A stretch of DNA of 64,000 nucleotides, from positions 310,001-374,000 of the forward strand of contig JACKIC010000002.1 of the NCBI GenBank assembly GCA_020638655.1, given 5' to 3'. The stretch comes from Planctomycetota bacterium. Its GTDB lineage: Bacteria; Planctomycetota; UBA1135; UBA2386. Positions 50,389 through 58,387 of the stretch are shown in pieces (position 1 is the stretch's first letter; every line of letters starts with the position of its first letter). The translations under genes were made by a program, and so were the position numbers. The notes under the pieces were generated by a model. The model did no database searches and was not told the DNA's origin. It worked only from the letters and a program-made list of their open reading frames with translations.

Positions 50389-51714
50389 CTACTTGGCGGG
50401 CAGGGCGATCAGGTTGCGGATGCGGATGACGTCGTCCTTGTCCCGCTGGCGGCCCTTCATCCTGCCGTCCTGTTCGGGGACGGCGAAGCCGTAGCGACGC
50501 AGCGGCGCTTCGCGGATCGTGGCCGGCAGGTCCGCCGCCAGTTCGATGCCCGCGACGACTGCCTCGACGCGGTCGCCGCGCACGCGCGCCCGCACCCCGA
50601 AGAAGCCCGATGGCTGCAGCGCCTGCTTGGACTCGAGCAGGGTCCGCGTTCCTGCCGGCGACACGTGCACGAGGCGCGGTACCACCAGCCCGCCGGGCCG
50701 GAGCTCGAGCTCGAGCGCGCAGTAGTCCTCGGCGGTTCCTGGGCCAGCAGGGGTGGCCAGGAGCACCTGGAACTTGCTGCGCGGTTCGGTGAGCTGGACC
50801 TCGGCCTCGAGCAGGAGATCCCCGGCGATGGCGTCCTTGCAGACGATCTGGCTGGATTCGCCGCGCCAGGGCGTCGACCAGATCATGCCCGTCAGCTGCC
50901 ATTGCTTGAGCTTGCCGCTGGGGACGTTGGCGCGGCGGAACGCCTCCATGCAGGGACGCGCGCGCCGCTCGTACGTCGATCTGGCGAGGCCGTCTTCGGC
51001 TTCGCGCAGGACCTTGCCCAGCGCACCGCGCTGGTCGACGGCGCCGTTCGCGTCGGCGTGGCGGGCGAAGCGCAGCGCGGTCGCGTACCACCTGGCGGCG
51101 TGACACTCGATCGCCAGGGCCATCGTCGCGTTCGCGCGGTGCTGACGTTGTCCGAGCCACCGGCGCGTCTCGGCATAGGGTTCGAGCAGGGCGGTGTACT
51201 GCTCGTCGATCTGTCCATGATGTGCCGCGAGCGTCAGGTTCAGCACGGCGGCCAACTGCTCGTCCTTGCGCCGTTCTTCGCTGCTGAGGTGCTCGCGGGC
51301 GGCGAGGATGCGGGCCTTCGCCGCCTCGGCGCGCGCCGGCGCGAAGGTCGCCAGGTCGCGGCACGGGGCCCACGCCAGGGAGGGGTGCTTGCCGGTGATC
51401 AGTTCGTCGATCGCCGCTTCGCTGCCGGTGACTGCGGCGCGCGCCGCGTCGAGCCGATGTGCGAAGGCCGCGCCCAGCCTGTCGGCGAGGGGCTGCGCCG
51501 CGGCGAGCAGGGGCGCCCTGGTCGGTTCGTCGTCGATGCGTTCGATCGCCAGGTGTGCCTCGAGCAGCGCGTCGCACGCGGCCTCGGGATCGCTCGCGAT
51601 CTGCCGCGCGGCCTCGTCGACGTGTCCGCGGGCCAGGTCTCGCTGTGCGGTCACGCAGTAGGCGAACCCGACCGCGGCGAACAGGAACGCTGCGGCGGTG
51701 GGGGCGCGGGTCAT
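50389..51714 (-). CDS. Exported helical-repeat protein with beta-rich C-terminal domain (hypothetical)
   Basis: 441 residues. The N-terminus (MTRAPTAAAFLFAAVGFAYC) is a signal peptide or anchor. Residues about 25-240 are Ala-rich helices, possibly TPR-like (ARGHVDEAARQIASDPEAAC, WYATALRFARHADANGAV). Residues about 255-430 look beta-rich and jellyroll-like (LTGMIWSTPWRGESSQIVCK, LLLEAEVQLTEPRSKFQVLL), similar to concanavalin-like domains in planctomycete secreted proteins. No named family. A TATCAT box lies seven bases before ATG 51714, so the mRNA is probably leaderless. Single-gene unit between trmB and the MMPL gene, divergent from the latter. Confidence 0.82.
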   Translation of the reverse strand: MTRAPTAAAFLFAAVGFAYCVTAQRDLARGHVDEAARQIASDPEAACDALLEAHLAIERIDDEPTRAPLLAAAQPLADRLGAAFAHRLDAARAAVTGSEAAIDELITGKHPSLAWAPCRDLATFAPARAEAAKARILAAREHLSSEERRKDEQLAAVLNLTLAAHHGQIDEQYTALLEPYAETRRWLGQRQHRANATMALAIECHAARWYATALRFARHADANGAVDQRGALGKVLREAEDGLARSTYERRARPCMEAFRRANVPSGKLKQWQLTGMIWSTPWRGESSQIVCKDAIAGDLLLEAEVQLTEPRSKFQVLLATPAGPGTAEDYCALELELRPGGLVVPRLVHVSPAGTRTLLESKQALQPSGFFGVRARVRGDRVEAVVAGIELAADLPATIREAPLRRYGFAVPEQDGRMKGRQRDKDDVIRIRNLIALPAK

Positions 51715-51721
51715 GGCGGTG

Positions 51722-51727
51722 ATGATA
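51722..51727 (-). promoter_or_regulatory. Putative -10 box of the 441-residue exported protein gene (leaderless)
   Basis: TATCAT on the minus strand, seven bases before ATG 51714. Confidence 0.55.
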
Positions 51728-51806
51728 CCGGGTGAGGTGGCGAACGCAGCGCCGCGGGGACCGCGCGCACCGCCTGCTCCAGGCTCGCTTGTCGCGCGCT
51801 GCGACC

Positions 51807-51812
51807 TACAGT
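51807..51812 (+). promoter_or_regulatory. Putative -10 box of the MMPL gene (leaderless)
   Basis: TACAGT, eight bases before TTG 51821. It decides the start, because no ATG or GTG fits better. Confidence 0.5.
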
Positions 51813-51820
51813 GCGGCGCC

Positions 51821-53992
51821 TTGACCACGCTGCGTCCGTCGCTGCTCACCCTCGGCCACTGGCTGGTCCGGCGCCGCGTCCCGGTGCTGGTCGCCGTGGT
51901 GCTGGCGGCGGTGGTGCTCGCGCTGGGTCTGCGGCAGCTGCAGGTGGGTTTCGCCGTCGACGCGTTCTTCCGCAGCGGCGGGGACCCCGAGCTGGCCGCG
52001 GCGCTGCAGCACTATCGCGAGCCGGGTTTGGCGCCGCCGGACTCGCTGCTCGCCTTCGGCTGGTCCGAGGCCGAGCCGCTGGGCGCGGCGGCCCGGCAGC
52101 GCATCGACGCGTTCGTGGCGGTCGCCGAGGCCGATCCGCTGGTGCGATCGGTGATCTCGCTGCGCGGCGCGACCGTGCCCGGGCACCTCGGCAGCACACC
52201 CGCCGAGGTCGCCGCGTCGCGCACCTGGCGCGACCTGCTGGTGGCGCGCACCGGCGACGCGGTCGGCGGCTTCGTGGTGCTCGAGCGCAGCGACGACCTG
52301 GACGGCATGGCGGCGCTGTTCGAGGCGCTGCGCATCGCGATGGCCGGGCAGGGCGCGCAGCTCAACCTGTGCGGCCTGCCCTACCATCGCGTCGCGGCGC
52401 GGCGGCTGGTGCGCAACGACCTGGCGTGGTTCCTGCCGGTCGGAACGGCGGTGTCGGCGGTGTTCCTGTTCTGGCTGGTGCCGCATTGGCTGCTGGCGCT
52501 GCAGGCGCTGTTGGTGGTGCCGCTGGTGCTGGTGTCGACGCTGGGCACGATGGCGTGGTGCGGCGTCGGCATGACCATGCTGACGTCGACGCTGCCGACG
52601 TTGCTGCTGTGCATGTCGGTCGCCGACGGCGTGCACATGGTCGGGCGCTTCCTCGAAGAACGCGGCGGCGGGCACGACCCGCGCGCCGCCGCGGCGCGCA
52701 CCTTCGCGGCGCTGCTGGTGCCGTGCCTGCTCACCTCGTTGACCACCTGCGTCGGCTTCCTGACGCTGTGTACCGCGGGGCTGCGCGATCTGGTGCACCT
52801 GGGCGCGTTCGCGGCGCTGGGCATGGGCTACGCGTTCGTGTTCACGATGACGATCTTGCCGGCGACGATGTCGTTCGTGGCCTCGCCCGTGGGTCGTCGG
52901 CCGCGCGATCCGGCGAGCGGGCTCGTGCGCCTCTCGCTCGCCGCGCTGCGGGTGCGGCCCGCGGTCTGGGTCGGGCTCGCGGCGCTGGGATTCGTGTTCG
53001 CGGCGGTCGCCTGTCGCGGGTTGCAGGCCGATCACCGCATGACCGGCGACCTGTGGCCCGACTCCGCCGAGATGCGGCAGATGCGCTTCTACGAGCAGCA
53101 CTTCGCCGGCGTGATCCCGGCCGAGGTGGTGGCGCGTTGCCCGACGGGGTTCACGGGCGCGGCGTTCACGCAGCTCGGAGCGTTGTGCCGCCACCTCGAA
53201 GAAGATCCCGGCGTGTCGCGCACGCTGTCGATCGTCGATCTCGTGGACGACGGAATGCCGCTGGCCTTGGTGCGCGGCCTGTCGGCGGCGGGTGCGCTGC
53301 CCGCGGGGCTGCTGAGCCCCGACGGCCAGACCGCGCGCGTGCTCGCGTTCCGCGGCGACCTCGGCACCCGCGCCTGGCGACAGTTCGCCGCGTCGGTGGA
53401 ATCGTTCGCGAGCGCGGTGCCGGTGCTGCAGGTCCAGCTCGCCGGCATGCAGGCGGTCGGCACGGTGCAGGTGCTGCGCATGACCGAAGACCTCGAACAG
53501 TCCTTCTTCGGCTCGATCGCGGTGGTGTTCGTGCTGGTGCTGCTGTCGTGCCGCAGCCTGCGGTTGTCGCTGATCGCCGTGGTCACGTGCCTCTTGCCGC
53601 TGCTGTGTGTGCTCGCGGCGATGGCGCTCGGCGGGGTCAGTCTGCGGCCGCTGACGATGATCGCGTTCTGCGTCGCCTTCGGTCTGATGATCGACGACGC
53701 GATCCACCTGGTGGCGCGATGGCAGGAAGAGCGGCGCAGCGGCCGTGTCGGCGACGGCGCGGTGCGCGCGACGCTGGCCACGGCCGGGCGGCCCGTGTGT
53801 GTGACGACCGTGCTGCTGCTGGTCGGCTTCGTGGTGATCCTGGGCAGCGAGTTCCGCGGCACGTTCGCGTTCGGGGCGCTGGTGACGACGTCGCTGACCC
53901 TGTCCCTGGTCGCGGCGCTGGTGCTGCTGCCGGCGCTGCTGCGGGTGTTCGGGGTGCGGCGCGGCGGCGACACGGGCCGCGGCGGAGGGTAG
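51821..53992 (+). CDS. MMPL/RND-family membrane transporter
   Basis: 723 residues. It has the duplicated RND/MMPL plan: helix 1 (about 17-37), a periplasmic loop to about 190, a cluster of five helices at about 195-365, helix 7 (about 387-410), a second loop to about 555, and a second cluster of five helices at about 560-705. The sterol-sensing/RND signature is visible in MLTSTLPTLLLCMSVADGVHM and, in the second half, FCVAFGLMIDDAIHLVARWQ, where the paired Asp residues fit proton coupling. Such proteins move lipids or hopanoids to the outer membrane (HpnN-like). The start is a TTG at 51821, eight bases after a TACAGT box. The stop codon lies in the loop of a strong nine-base-arm hairpin. Confidence 0.94.
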   Translation: MTTLRPSLLTLGHWLVRRRVPVLVAVVLAAVVLALGLRQLQVGFAVDAFFRSGGDPELAAALQHYREPGLAPPDSLLAFGWSEAEPLGAAARQRIDAFVAVAEADPLVRSVISLRGATVPGHLGSTPAEVAASRTWRDLLVARTGDAVGGFVVLERSDDLDGMAALFEALRIAMAGQGAQLNLCGLPYHRVAARRLVRNDLAWFLPVGTAVSAVFLFWLVPHWLLALQALLVVPLVLVSTLGTMAWCGVGMTMLTSTLPTLLLCMSVADGVHMVGRFLEERGGGHDPRAAAARTFAALLVPCLLTSLTTCVGFLTLCTAGLRDLVHLGAFAALGMGYAFVFTMTILPATMSFVASPVGRRPRDPASGLVRLSLAALRVRPAVWVGLAALGFVFAAVACRGLQADHRMTGDLWPDSAEMRQMRFYEQHFAGVIPAEVVARCPTGFTGAAFTQLGALCRHLEEDPGVSRTLSIVDLVDDGMPLALVRGLSAAGALPAGLLSPDGQTARVLAFRGDLGTRAWRQFAASVESFASAVPVLQVQLAGMQAVGTVQVLRMTEDLEQSFFGSIAVVFVLVLLSCRSLRLSLIAVVTCLLPLLCVLAAMALGGVSLRPLTMIAFCVAFGLMIDDAIHLVARWQEERRSGRVGDGAVRATLATAGRPVCVTTVLLLVGFVVILGSEFRGTFAFGALVTTSLTLSLVAALVLLPALLRVFGVRRGGDTGRGGG

Positions 53993-54004
53993 GGGCCGCC
54001 GCGG
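53977..54004 (+). terminator. Stop-codon-centred hairpin of the MMPL gene
   Basis: Perfect nine-base arms CCGCGGCGG and CCGCCGCGG around the loop AGGGTAGGGG, which contains the TAG stop. All-GC arms, no U-tract. Confidence 0.65.
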
Positions 54005-54125
54005 GCTGCTGCGCCGGACCGTGCTGGCAGGTGAGCGGCGCTGTTCGCCTTCGCGCCCGCTGCCGCTGAGGCCTGCGACACGCGCTCGGGCCCGTTCGGG
54101 ACCGGCGCCTGCGAGTCGCCCTGCC

Positions 54126-56327
54126 ATGCGCAATCTCCTGTTCTTCGCCGTCTCGTCCTCCGTCCTGTGTGTCGCCGCATCGGCCCAGGGGCCCGTCGGC
54201 GCTCCGTCGCCGCACCGCGGCTGCGCGAGCATCGATCGCGTGCTGTTCGATGCGCCCGCCGACGGCGGGCCGCTGTGGGCGCTCGGCCGGACCTGGAAGG
54301 CGGGCTTCGACGGCCTGGGTGTCACGGTGATCCCGTACTTCGGCAGCGCCGCACCGCAGAACTTCCCGCTGCGCCTCGAGGTGGCCGGCGCGACGGTCGG
54401 CGGGCAGCCGCTGGCGCTCGAGCCGGGCGCGCCGCGGCGCGACGGCGAACGCGTGTGCACGCCGCGCGGCGCGCTGACCGAGGTGGTCGCGACCGGGCTC
54501 GACCAGCTCGAGCAGTCGTTCGTCTTCACCACGCTGCCGAACCGCGGCGCGATCGCCGTGGAGGTGCGCGTCGACACCGAATTGGCCGCGACGCCGATCG
54601 ACGGCGGCCTGCGCTTCGCCAATGCGTGGGGCCACGTCGACTACACCAAGGCCGTCGCCGTCGACGCCGCGGGGCAGCGGCAGGCCCTCGACATCAACTG
54701 GACCGGCGCGGCGGCGCACATCGAGATCCCGGCGGCGTTCGTGCGAACCGCGACGTTGCCGATCGTGCTCGATCCGACGCTCAACTACTGGTACCTGCTC
54801 GGCTCGAGCTCCGCGCAGCCGCAGTACGACTCGGGCGCGGCCACGATCCAGGCGCTCGGTGGCCGCACGTTGATGACGTGGCGGCGGCAGTTCAGCGCCA
54901 CCGACCAGGACTGCTTCGGCCTGATGTTCGACGGCAACCTCGGCCTCGTCGCCACCGACTTCCCGATCGACATCGGCACCGAGGACTGGCAGCACGTCGC
55001 GGTCGCCGGCAACAACTACGCGCAGAACTTCCTGGTCGTCGCCGAGGCGAACATCGCCGGCTACCACGCGATCCGCGGCAGCGTGATCAGCGCCGCCGCC
55101 GTCGTCGGTGCGCGCTTCGACATCGAGCGCGCCGGGTCGGTCGGGTTCGCCGGCAACAACTACCATCCCGACGTCGGTGGCGACCCCTACGGCGGACCCG
55201 GCTACTACACGGTCGTCTTCCACAAGCAGATGGGGGCGAGCTCGGAGATCTACTTCAAACAGGTCACGCCCGCCGGCGGCCTCGCGTTCGTCAACCCGAT
55301 CCTGCTCAGCGCCAGCAACGTGACGGCCAGCAAACCGTCGATCAGCAAGTCGTGCGGGCAGTCGAACGGACTGCCGGCGTACTGGTTCGTCACCTGGCAG
55401 CAGACCTACCCGTTGCCGCCCAACGACCAGGAGGTCTACGGCCGCTACGTCAACTGGAACGGCGCCGTGATCGGCAGCCCGTTCGGCCTGGGCATCACCA
55501 ACGGCGAGGAGACCGCGCCGTCCGCGGGCTCACCGATCGACGCGGGCGGCGTGCGCTACTGGCCGATGACCTACGCCTGGTCCGCGGCCGTCGGGCTGCC
55601 GCGCGAGGTGCGCTGCCGCGTGATGGCGAGCAACGGCGGCTATCAGACCGCCACGGTGGTGAGCGCGGGCCCGCCCGGGACCGACGCCGCCGCGCCCGAG
55701 ATGGACTCGGACGGCAACCGCTTCGTCGTCGCCATGAACGTCGCGAGCCCGGGCCTGCCGCGCAAGGTGGAGGCCGTGACGCTCGCCTACCTGCCGGCGA
55801 GCAACTCACTGCGCGTCGAGGCGCGCAGCGACCTGCAGACGGTCGCCGCCGAGGACTACGCCGACTGCGACGTGTGCGCCGACTTCAGCGGCGGCCCCGC
55901 GGCGACGCCGCGCTACGTGATCTCGTTCTCCGAGCAGACGTGGAACACGTTCCGCCTCGCGGCGTTCGGTGGCTACGCCGGCAGCACGAACTTCTTCGCG
56001 TTCCGGCCGAGCCAGTGCGGGGCGCTGCCGATCACCGCCAGCGGTTCCCCGGTGCTCGGGCAGACGGTGCGGATCGACGTCGGCAGCAGCGGCATCACCG
56101 GCACCCTGCTCGGCTTTCCGGGGCAGATCCCGATCAACGCGGGCTGCAATTGCTGGCTCGGCGTCACCCAGGGCATCACGTTCGTCGGCAACCAGCTGCA
56201 GTGGCTGGTGCCGACGAACGCGGCCTACGTCGGGTTGCCGTTGGCGGTGCAGGGCTGGAGCTTTTCGGGCTCGCAGTGCCTGGGCACGATCGACATCAGC
56301 GACACGGTCGACTTCACGATCCGGTGA
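54126..56327 (+). CDS. Large secreted beta-rich protein with C-terminal planctomycete module
   Basis: 733 residues. Signal peptide at about 1-20 (MRNLLFFAVSSSVLCVAASA). Residues about 25-220 are a beta-rich domain also seen at the start of other planctomycete surface proteins (LDPTLNYWYLLGSSSAQPQY). The middle (about 225-610) has propeller-like repeats (RTLMTWRRQFSATDQDCFGL, ARFDIERAGSVGFAG). The last 105 residues (from CGALPITASGSPVLGQTVRI) match the C-terminal module of the kelch-like and 319-residue proteins: a pattern of LG, GF.G, a Cys pair, LGVTQG and a final QGWSFS. A surface or extracellular role is likely; no enzyme motif was found. ATG 54126 has no clear promoter box. Confidence 0.85.
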   Translation: MRNLLFFAVSSSVLCVAASAQGPVGAPSPHRGCASIDRVLFDAPADGGPLWALGRTWKAGFDGLGVTVIPYFGSAAPQNFPLRLEVAGATVGGQPLALEPGAPRRDGERVCTPRGALTEVVATGLDQLEQSFVFTTLPNRGAIAVEVRVDTELAATPIDGGLRFANAWGHVDYTKAVAVDAAGQRQALDINWTGAAAHIEIPAAFVRTATLPIVLDPTLNYWYLLGSSSAQPQYDSGAATIQALGGRTLMTWRRQFSATDQDCFGLMFDGNLGLVATDFPIDIGTEDWQHVAVAGNNYAQNFLVVAEANIAGYHAIRGSVISAAAVVGARFDIERAGSVGFAGNNYHPDVGGDPYGGPGYYTVVFHKQMGASSEIYFKQVTPAGGLAFVNPILLSASNVTASKPSISKSCGQSNGLPAYWFVTWQQTYPLPPNDQEVYGRYVNWNGAVIGSPFGLGITNGEETAPSAGSPIDAGGVRYWPMTYAWSAAVGLPREVRCRVMASNGGYQTATVVSAGPPGTDAAAPEMDSDGNRFVVAMNVASPGLPRKVEAVTLAYLPASNSLRVEARSDLQTVAAEDYADCDVCADFSGGPAATPRYVISFSEQTWNTFRLAAFGGYAGSTNFFAFRPSQCGALPITASGSPVLGQTVRIDVGSSGITGTLLGFPGQIPINAGCNCWLGVTQGITFVGNQLQWLVPTNAAYVGLPLAVQGWSFSGSQCLGTIDISDTVDFTIR

Positions 56328-56341
56328 TCGATTGCCGCCGC

Positions 56342-57301
56342 TCAGTTGCCGATGAGGGCGCGGCCGTAGTTGCTGGTCGTCGCGTTGCCGGCGGCGCCGG
56401 TGTCGAGGGCGGCGTACTGCGAGTAGATCACGATGCCGGTGAAGGCGGGGTCGGACGGGATGCCGACCGGCAGGGAAAGGTCGCCGTTGGGGCCCGCCGC
56501 TGCGAACAGGGTCACGCCGCCGTTCACGTACAGGTTGCAGCTCGTGAGGCCGGCGGGCGAGAGATCGACCGTGGTGCTGCCGAAGCCGAGCACGAGCGCG
56601 GCGGCCGTGTTCGGCAGCGCGTTGGTCAGATCGTTCCAGTACAGCTGACCGAGCTGGGCGCTGCCGCTCAGCCCCAGCGTCGGGGGCAGGCTGTTGCTGC
56701 CGGGGCAGCCGCGGCCGTAGACGGACAGCTCCGCGTCACCGGTGATCCAGCGCATCTTGAACGCGGTGAGGCCGCCGTTGGTGCCGGTCGTCTGGCCGAC
56801 GTAGGAGCCCAGGTAGACGCGCTGGTTGGTGTTCTCGCGCCGCATCGCCACGCCGCTGCTGCGGCCGATGACCGTGAACTCGACGACCACGTTGTCGACG
56901 CCGTTGAAGAAGAACGGCGTCTGCATGTCGACCTGGTTCCAGACGTTGCCGGTCACGGGCCAGACCCAGTTGGGCTGGTCCATGGTGGTGGTGGCCCCGG
57001 CGGCGAGGTTGGTCGCGAAGTCCGTGGACAGCGTCGGGCTCGCGAGGTGCGCCATCTTCATCGTGACCTGGGCGTAGGCGAGGGTGCCGTTCGCGCTCGG
57101 CGCGAGCGCGAAGCCGCGGATCATCGCCGGCGTGCTGCCGAGCTCGGACGCCAGCACGAGCGCCTGGTAGCGCATGTCGCTGGTGTTGAACGGGAAGGCG
57201 TTGGCGGTGCCGGTGCCCGGCGTGTCGGCGGGCACGTAGAAGGACTGGGCAGTGAGGCCGCTGACGAAGAGGGAGAGGGTGAGCAGAGTCGTGGTGCGCA
57301 T
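56342..57301 (-). CDS. Small secreted protein with C-terminal planctomycete module
   Basis: 319 residues. Signal peptide MRTTTLLTLSLFVSGLTAQ. The N-terminal half (about 20-185) is beta-sandwich-like (VPADTPGTGTANAFPFNTS, MDQPNWVWPVTGN). From about 190, VYGRGCPGSNSLPPTLGLSG begins the C-terminal module: YGxGCPG, AALVLGFGSTTVDLSPAGL, CNLYVNGG and VIYSQYAALD. Here, exceptionally for this window, AAGGAG lies seven bases before ATG 57301 and a TATGGT box lies 50 bases upstream, a conventional leader with a ribosome binding site. This suggests high expression of an abundant surface protein. Confidence 0.88.
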   Translation of the reverse strand: MRTTTLLTLSLFVSGLTAQSFYVPADTPGTGTANAFPFNTSDMRYQALVLASELGSTPAMIRGFALAPSANGTLAYAQVTMKMAHLASPTLSTDFATNLAAGATTTMDQPNWVWPVTGNVWNQVDMQTPFFFNGVDNVVVEFTVIGRSSGVAMRRENTNQRVYLGSYVGQTTGTNGGLTAFKMRWITGDAELSVYGRGCPGSNSLPPTLGLSGSAQLGQLYWNDLTNALPNTAAALVLGFGSTTVDLSPAGLTSCNLYVNGGVTLFAAAGPNGDLSLPVGIPSDPAFTGIVIYSQYAALDTGAAGNATTSNYGRALIGN

Positions 57302-57351
57302 GGAGGTTCTCCTTGTGGCAGGGTCGGTGCGGGGGTGGCACCGAACCGCGG

Positions 57352-57357
57352 ACCATA
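57352..57357 (-). promoter_or_regulatory. Putative -10 box of the 319-residue secreted protein gene
   Basis: TATGGT on the minus strand, 50 bases before ATG 57301, giving a leader of about 44 bases that includes AAGGAG. Confidence 0.45.
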
Positions 57358-57474
57358 GATGGAGCTGGCCGGGGGCGGAGGGGGCGTTCCCCCGGCTCTG
57401 GGCCATTGCCACGGCTTTGTTACCTGCGGCGCGGCCGGGGCAACGCCCTGATCGAGCCGCTCAGCCGACCGCTC

Positions 57475-57494
57475 GGTCGACTGGTCAGTCGACC
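57475..57494 (-). terminator. Stop-codon hairpin of the parB-like gene
   Basis: Perfect eight-base arms GGTCGACT and AGTCGACC around GGTC. The TGA stop is at the junction of loop and arm; the last codons of the gene form one arm. Confidence 0.55.
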
Positions 57495-58288
57495 AGTGTC
57501 GGGAAGCGTGCGCGCACCCGCTGCAGGTGCTCGTCCTGGGCATCGCGCGGGCCGGTCAGCAGCGACACCAGGGCCAACAGGTCCTCGGCGCTGACCGTGT
57601 AGGTGGTCTTGGGGTGTTCGGCGATGTGCTTCGCCAGGCGCTGGGTCGCCGCGCGCGGCGACAGGATGCGGCGCGGCAGGACCACCGGACCCTCCTGCAG
57701 CTCGCGCAGCGCGGCGTCGACGACCTTACGTTCCTGTCCCGGCGGCGCCGCGAGCGCGCTCTTGCAGATGGCCTTGGCCTTGCTCCACGAGACCTGGTCG
57801 GCGTCGAGCAGCTGGCGCAGGCGCGGATCCATGCCGGGCACGAAGCGCACGATCTCCTCGACCCAGGTGGTGCTGCGGTCGAGGAACTGCGCGATGCGCT
57901 CCTTGCTCCAGTTGGCGTTGTTGAGGAACACCACCGTGTCGAAATACTCGGCCAGGCGCGCGTCGAGGCGGTCGGCGTTGAGCTTGAGGTTGAGCGCGCG
58001 CATCTCCTCGAGCTCGCCGGCGACGACGCGCACGTCGACGCGGTCGAAGTAGCCGGGGTTCTCCCGGCGGATCAGACCGATGGCGTTGAAGCGGTGGAAG
58101 CCGCCGACCAGGAAGTACTCGCCGCGGTTGCGTTCCCAGACGACCAGCGGCTCGAGCAGGCCGTTGCGCAGGATGTCGTCCTTGTAGTGCAGCACCTTCT
58201 CGCGGTTCACCGGGCGGTGGTTCTCGATCGAGGGGTGCAGGGCGATCGTGCCGATCGGTACGTAGTCGTGTCTCTTGGTGGCGATCAT
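57485..58288 (-). CDS. ParB/Spo0J-family N-terminal domain protein (orphan)
   Basis: 267 residues. Residues about 8-105 fit the ParB N-terminal domain (PIGTIALHPSIENHRPVN, ILRNGLLEPLVVWERNRGEY). The box FLVGGFHRFNAI replaces the GERRxRA CTP-binding motif of chromosomal ParB. A helix-turn-helix-like region follows (WSKERIAQFLDRSTTWVEEI), then helices to the end. No parA and no parS-like palindrome lie nearby, so this is an orphan, perhaps a plasmid- or phage-type regulator or a non-segregation ParB paralogue. ATG 58288; a TACGCT box lies 43 bases upstream. Confidence 0.85.
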   Translation of the reverse strand: MIATKRHDYVPIGTIALHPSIENHRPVNREKVLHYKDDILRNGLLEPLVVWERNRGEYFLVGGFHRFNAIGLIRRENPGYFDRVDVRVVAGELEEMRALNLKLNADRLDARLAEYFDTVVFLNNANWSKERIAQFLDRSTTWVEEIVRFVPGMDPRLRQLLDADQVSWSKAKAICKSALAAPPGQERKVVDAALRELQEGPVVLPRRILSPRAATQRLAKHIAEHPKTTYTVSAEDLLALVSLLTGPRDAQDEHLQRVRARFPTLVD

Positions 58289-58369
58289 CGGTCGGTGCGG
58301 GGCGTCTGGGCGGCCCCGTTCGAGGGCGAACAGCGTAGGCCGCGACGGCCCCGGGTGCCACGTTCGCGG

Positions 58370-58387
58370 CGCCGGCCCTAGCCGGCG
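58370..58387 (-). terminator. Stop-codon-centred hairpin of the M3 peptidase gene
   Basis: Perfect seven-base arms CGCCGGC and GCCGGCG with the loop CCTA, which on the coding strand is TAGG: the stop codon plus one base. Confidence 0.6.

Noticed and set aside
50347..51788. Direct repeat CTGCTCCAGGCTCGC at 50347-50361 and 51774-51788, flanking one gene
   Set aside because: At this GC content several 15-base matches are expected by chance in 64 kb, no terminal inverted repeats or transposase are present, and the enclosed gene looks native.
57421..57500. parS-like site near the parB gene
   Set aside because: The GGTCGACT/AGTCGACC palindrome sits on the stop codon and fits the stop-hairpin pattern better than the known parS consensus.
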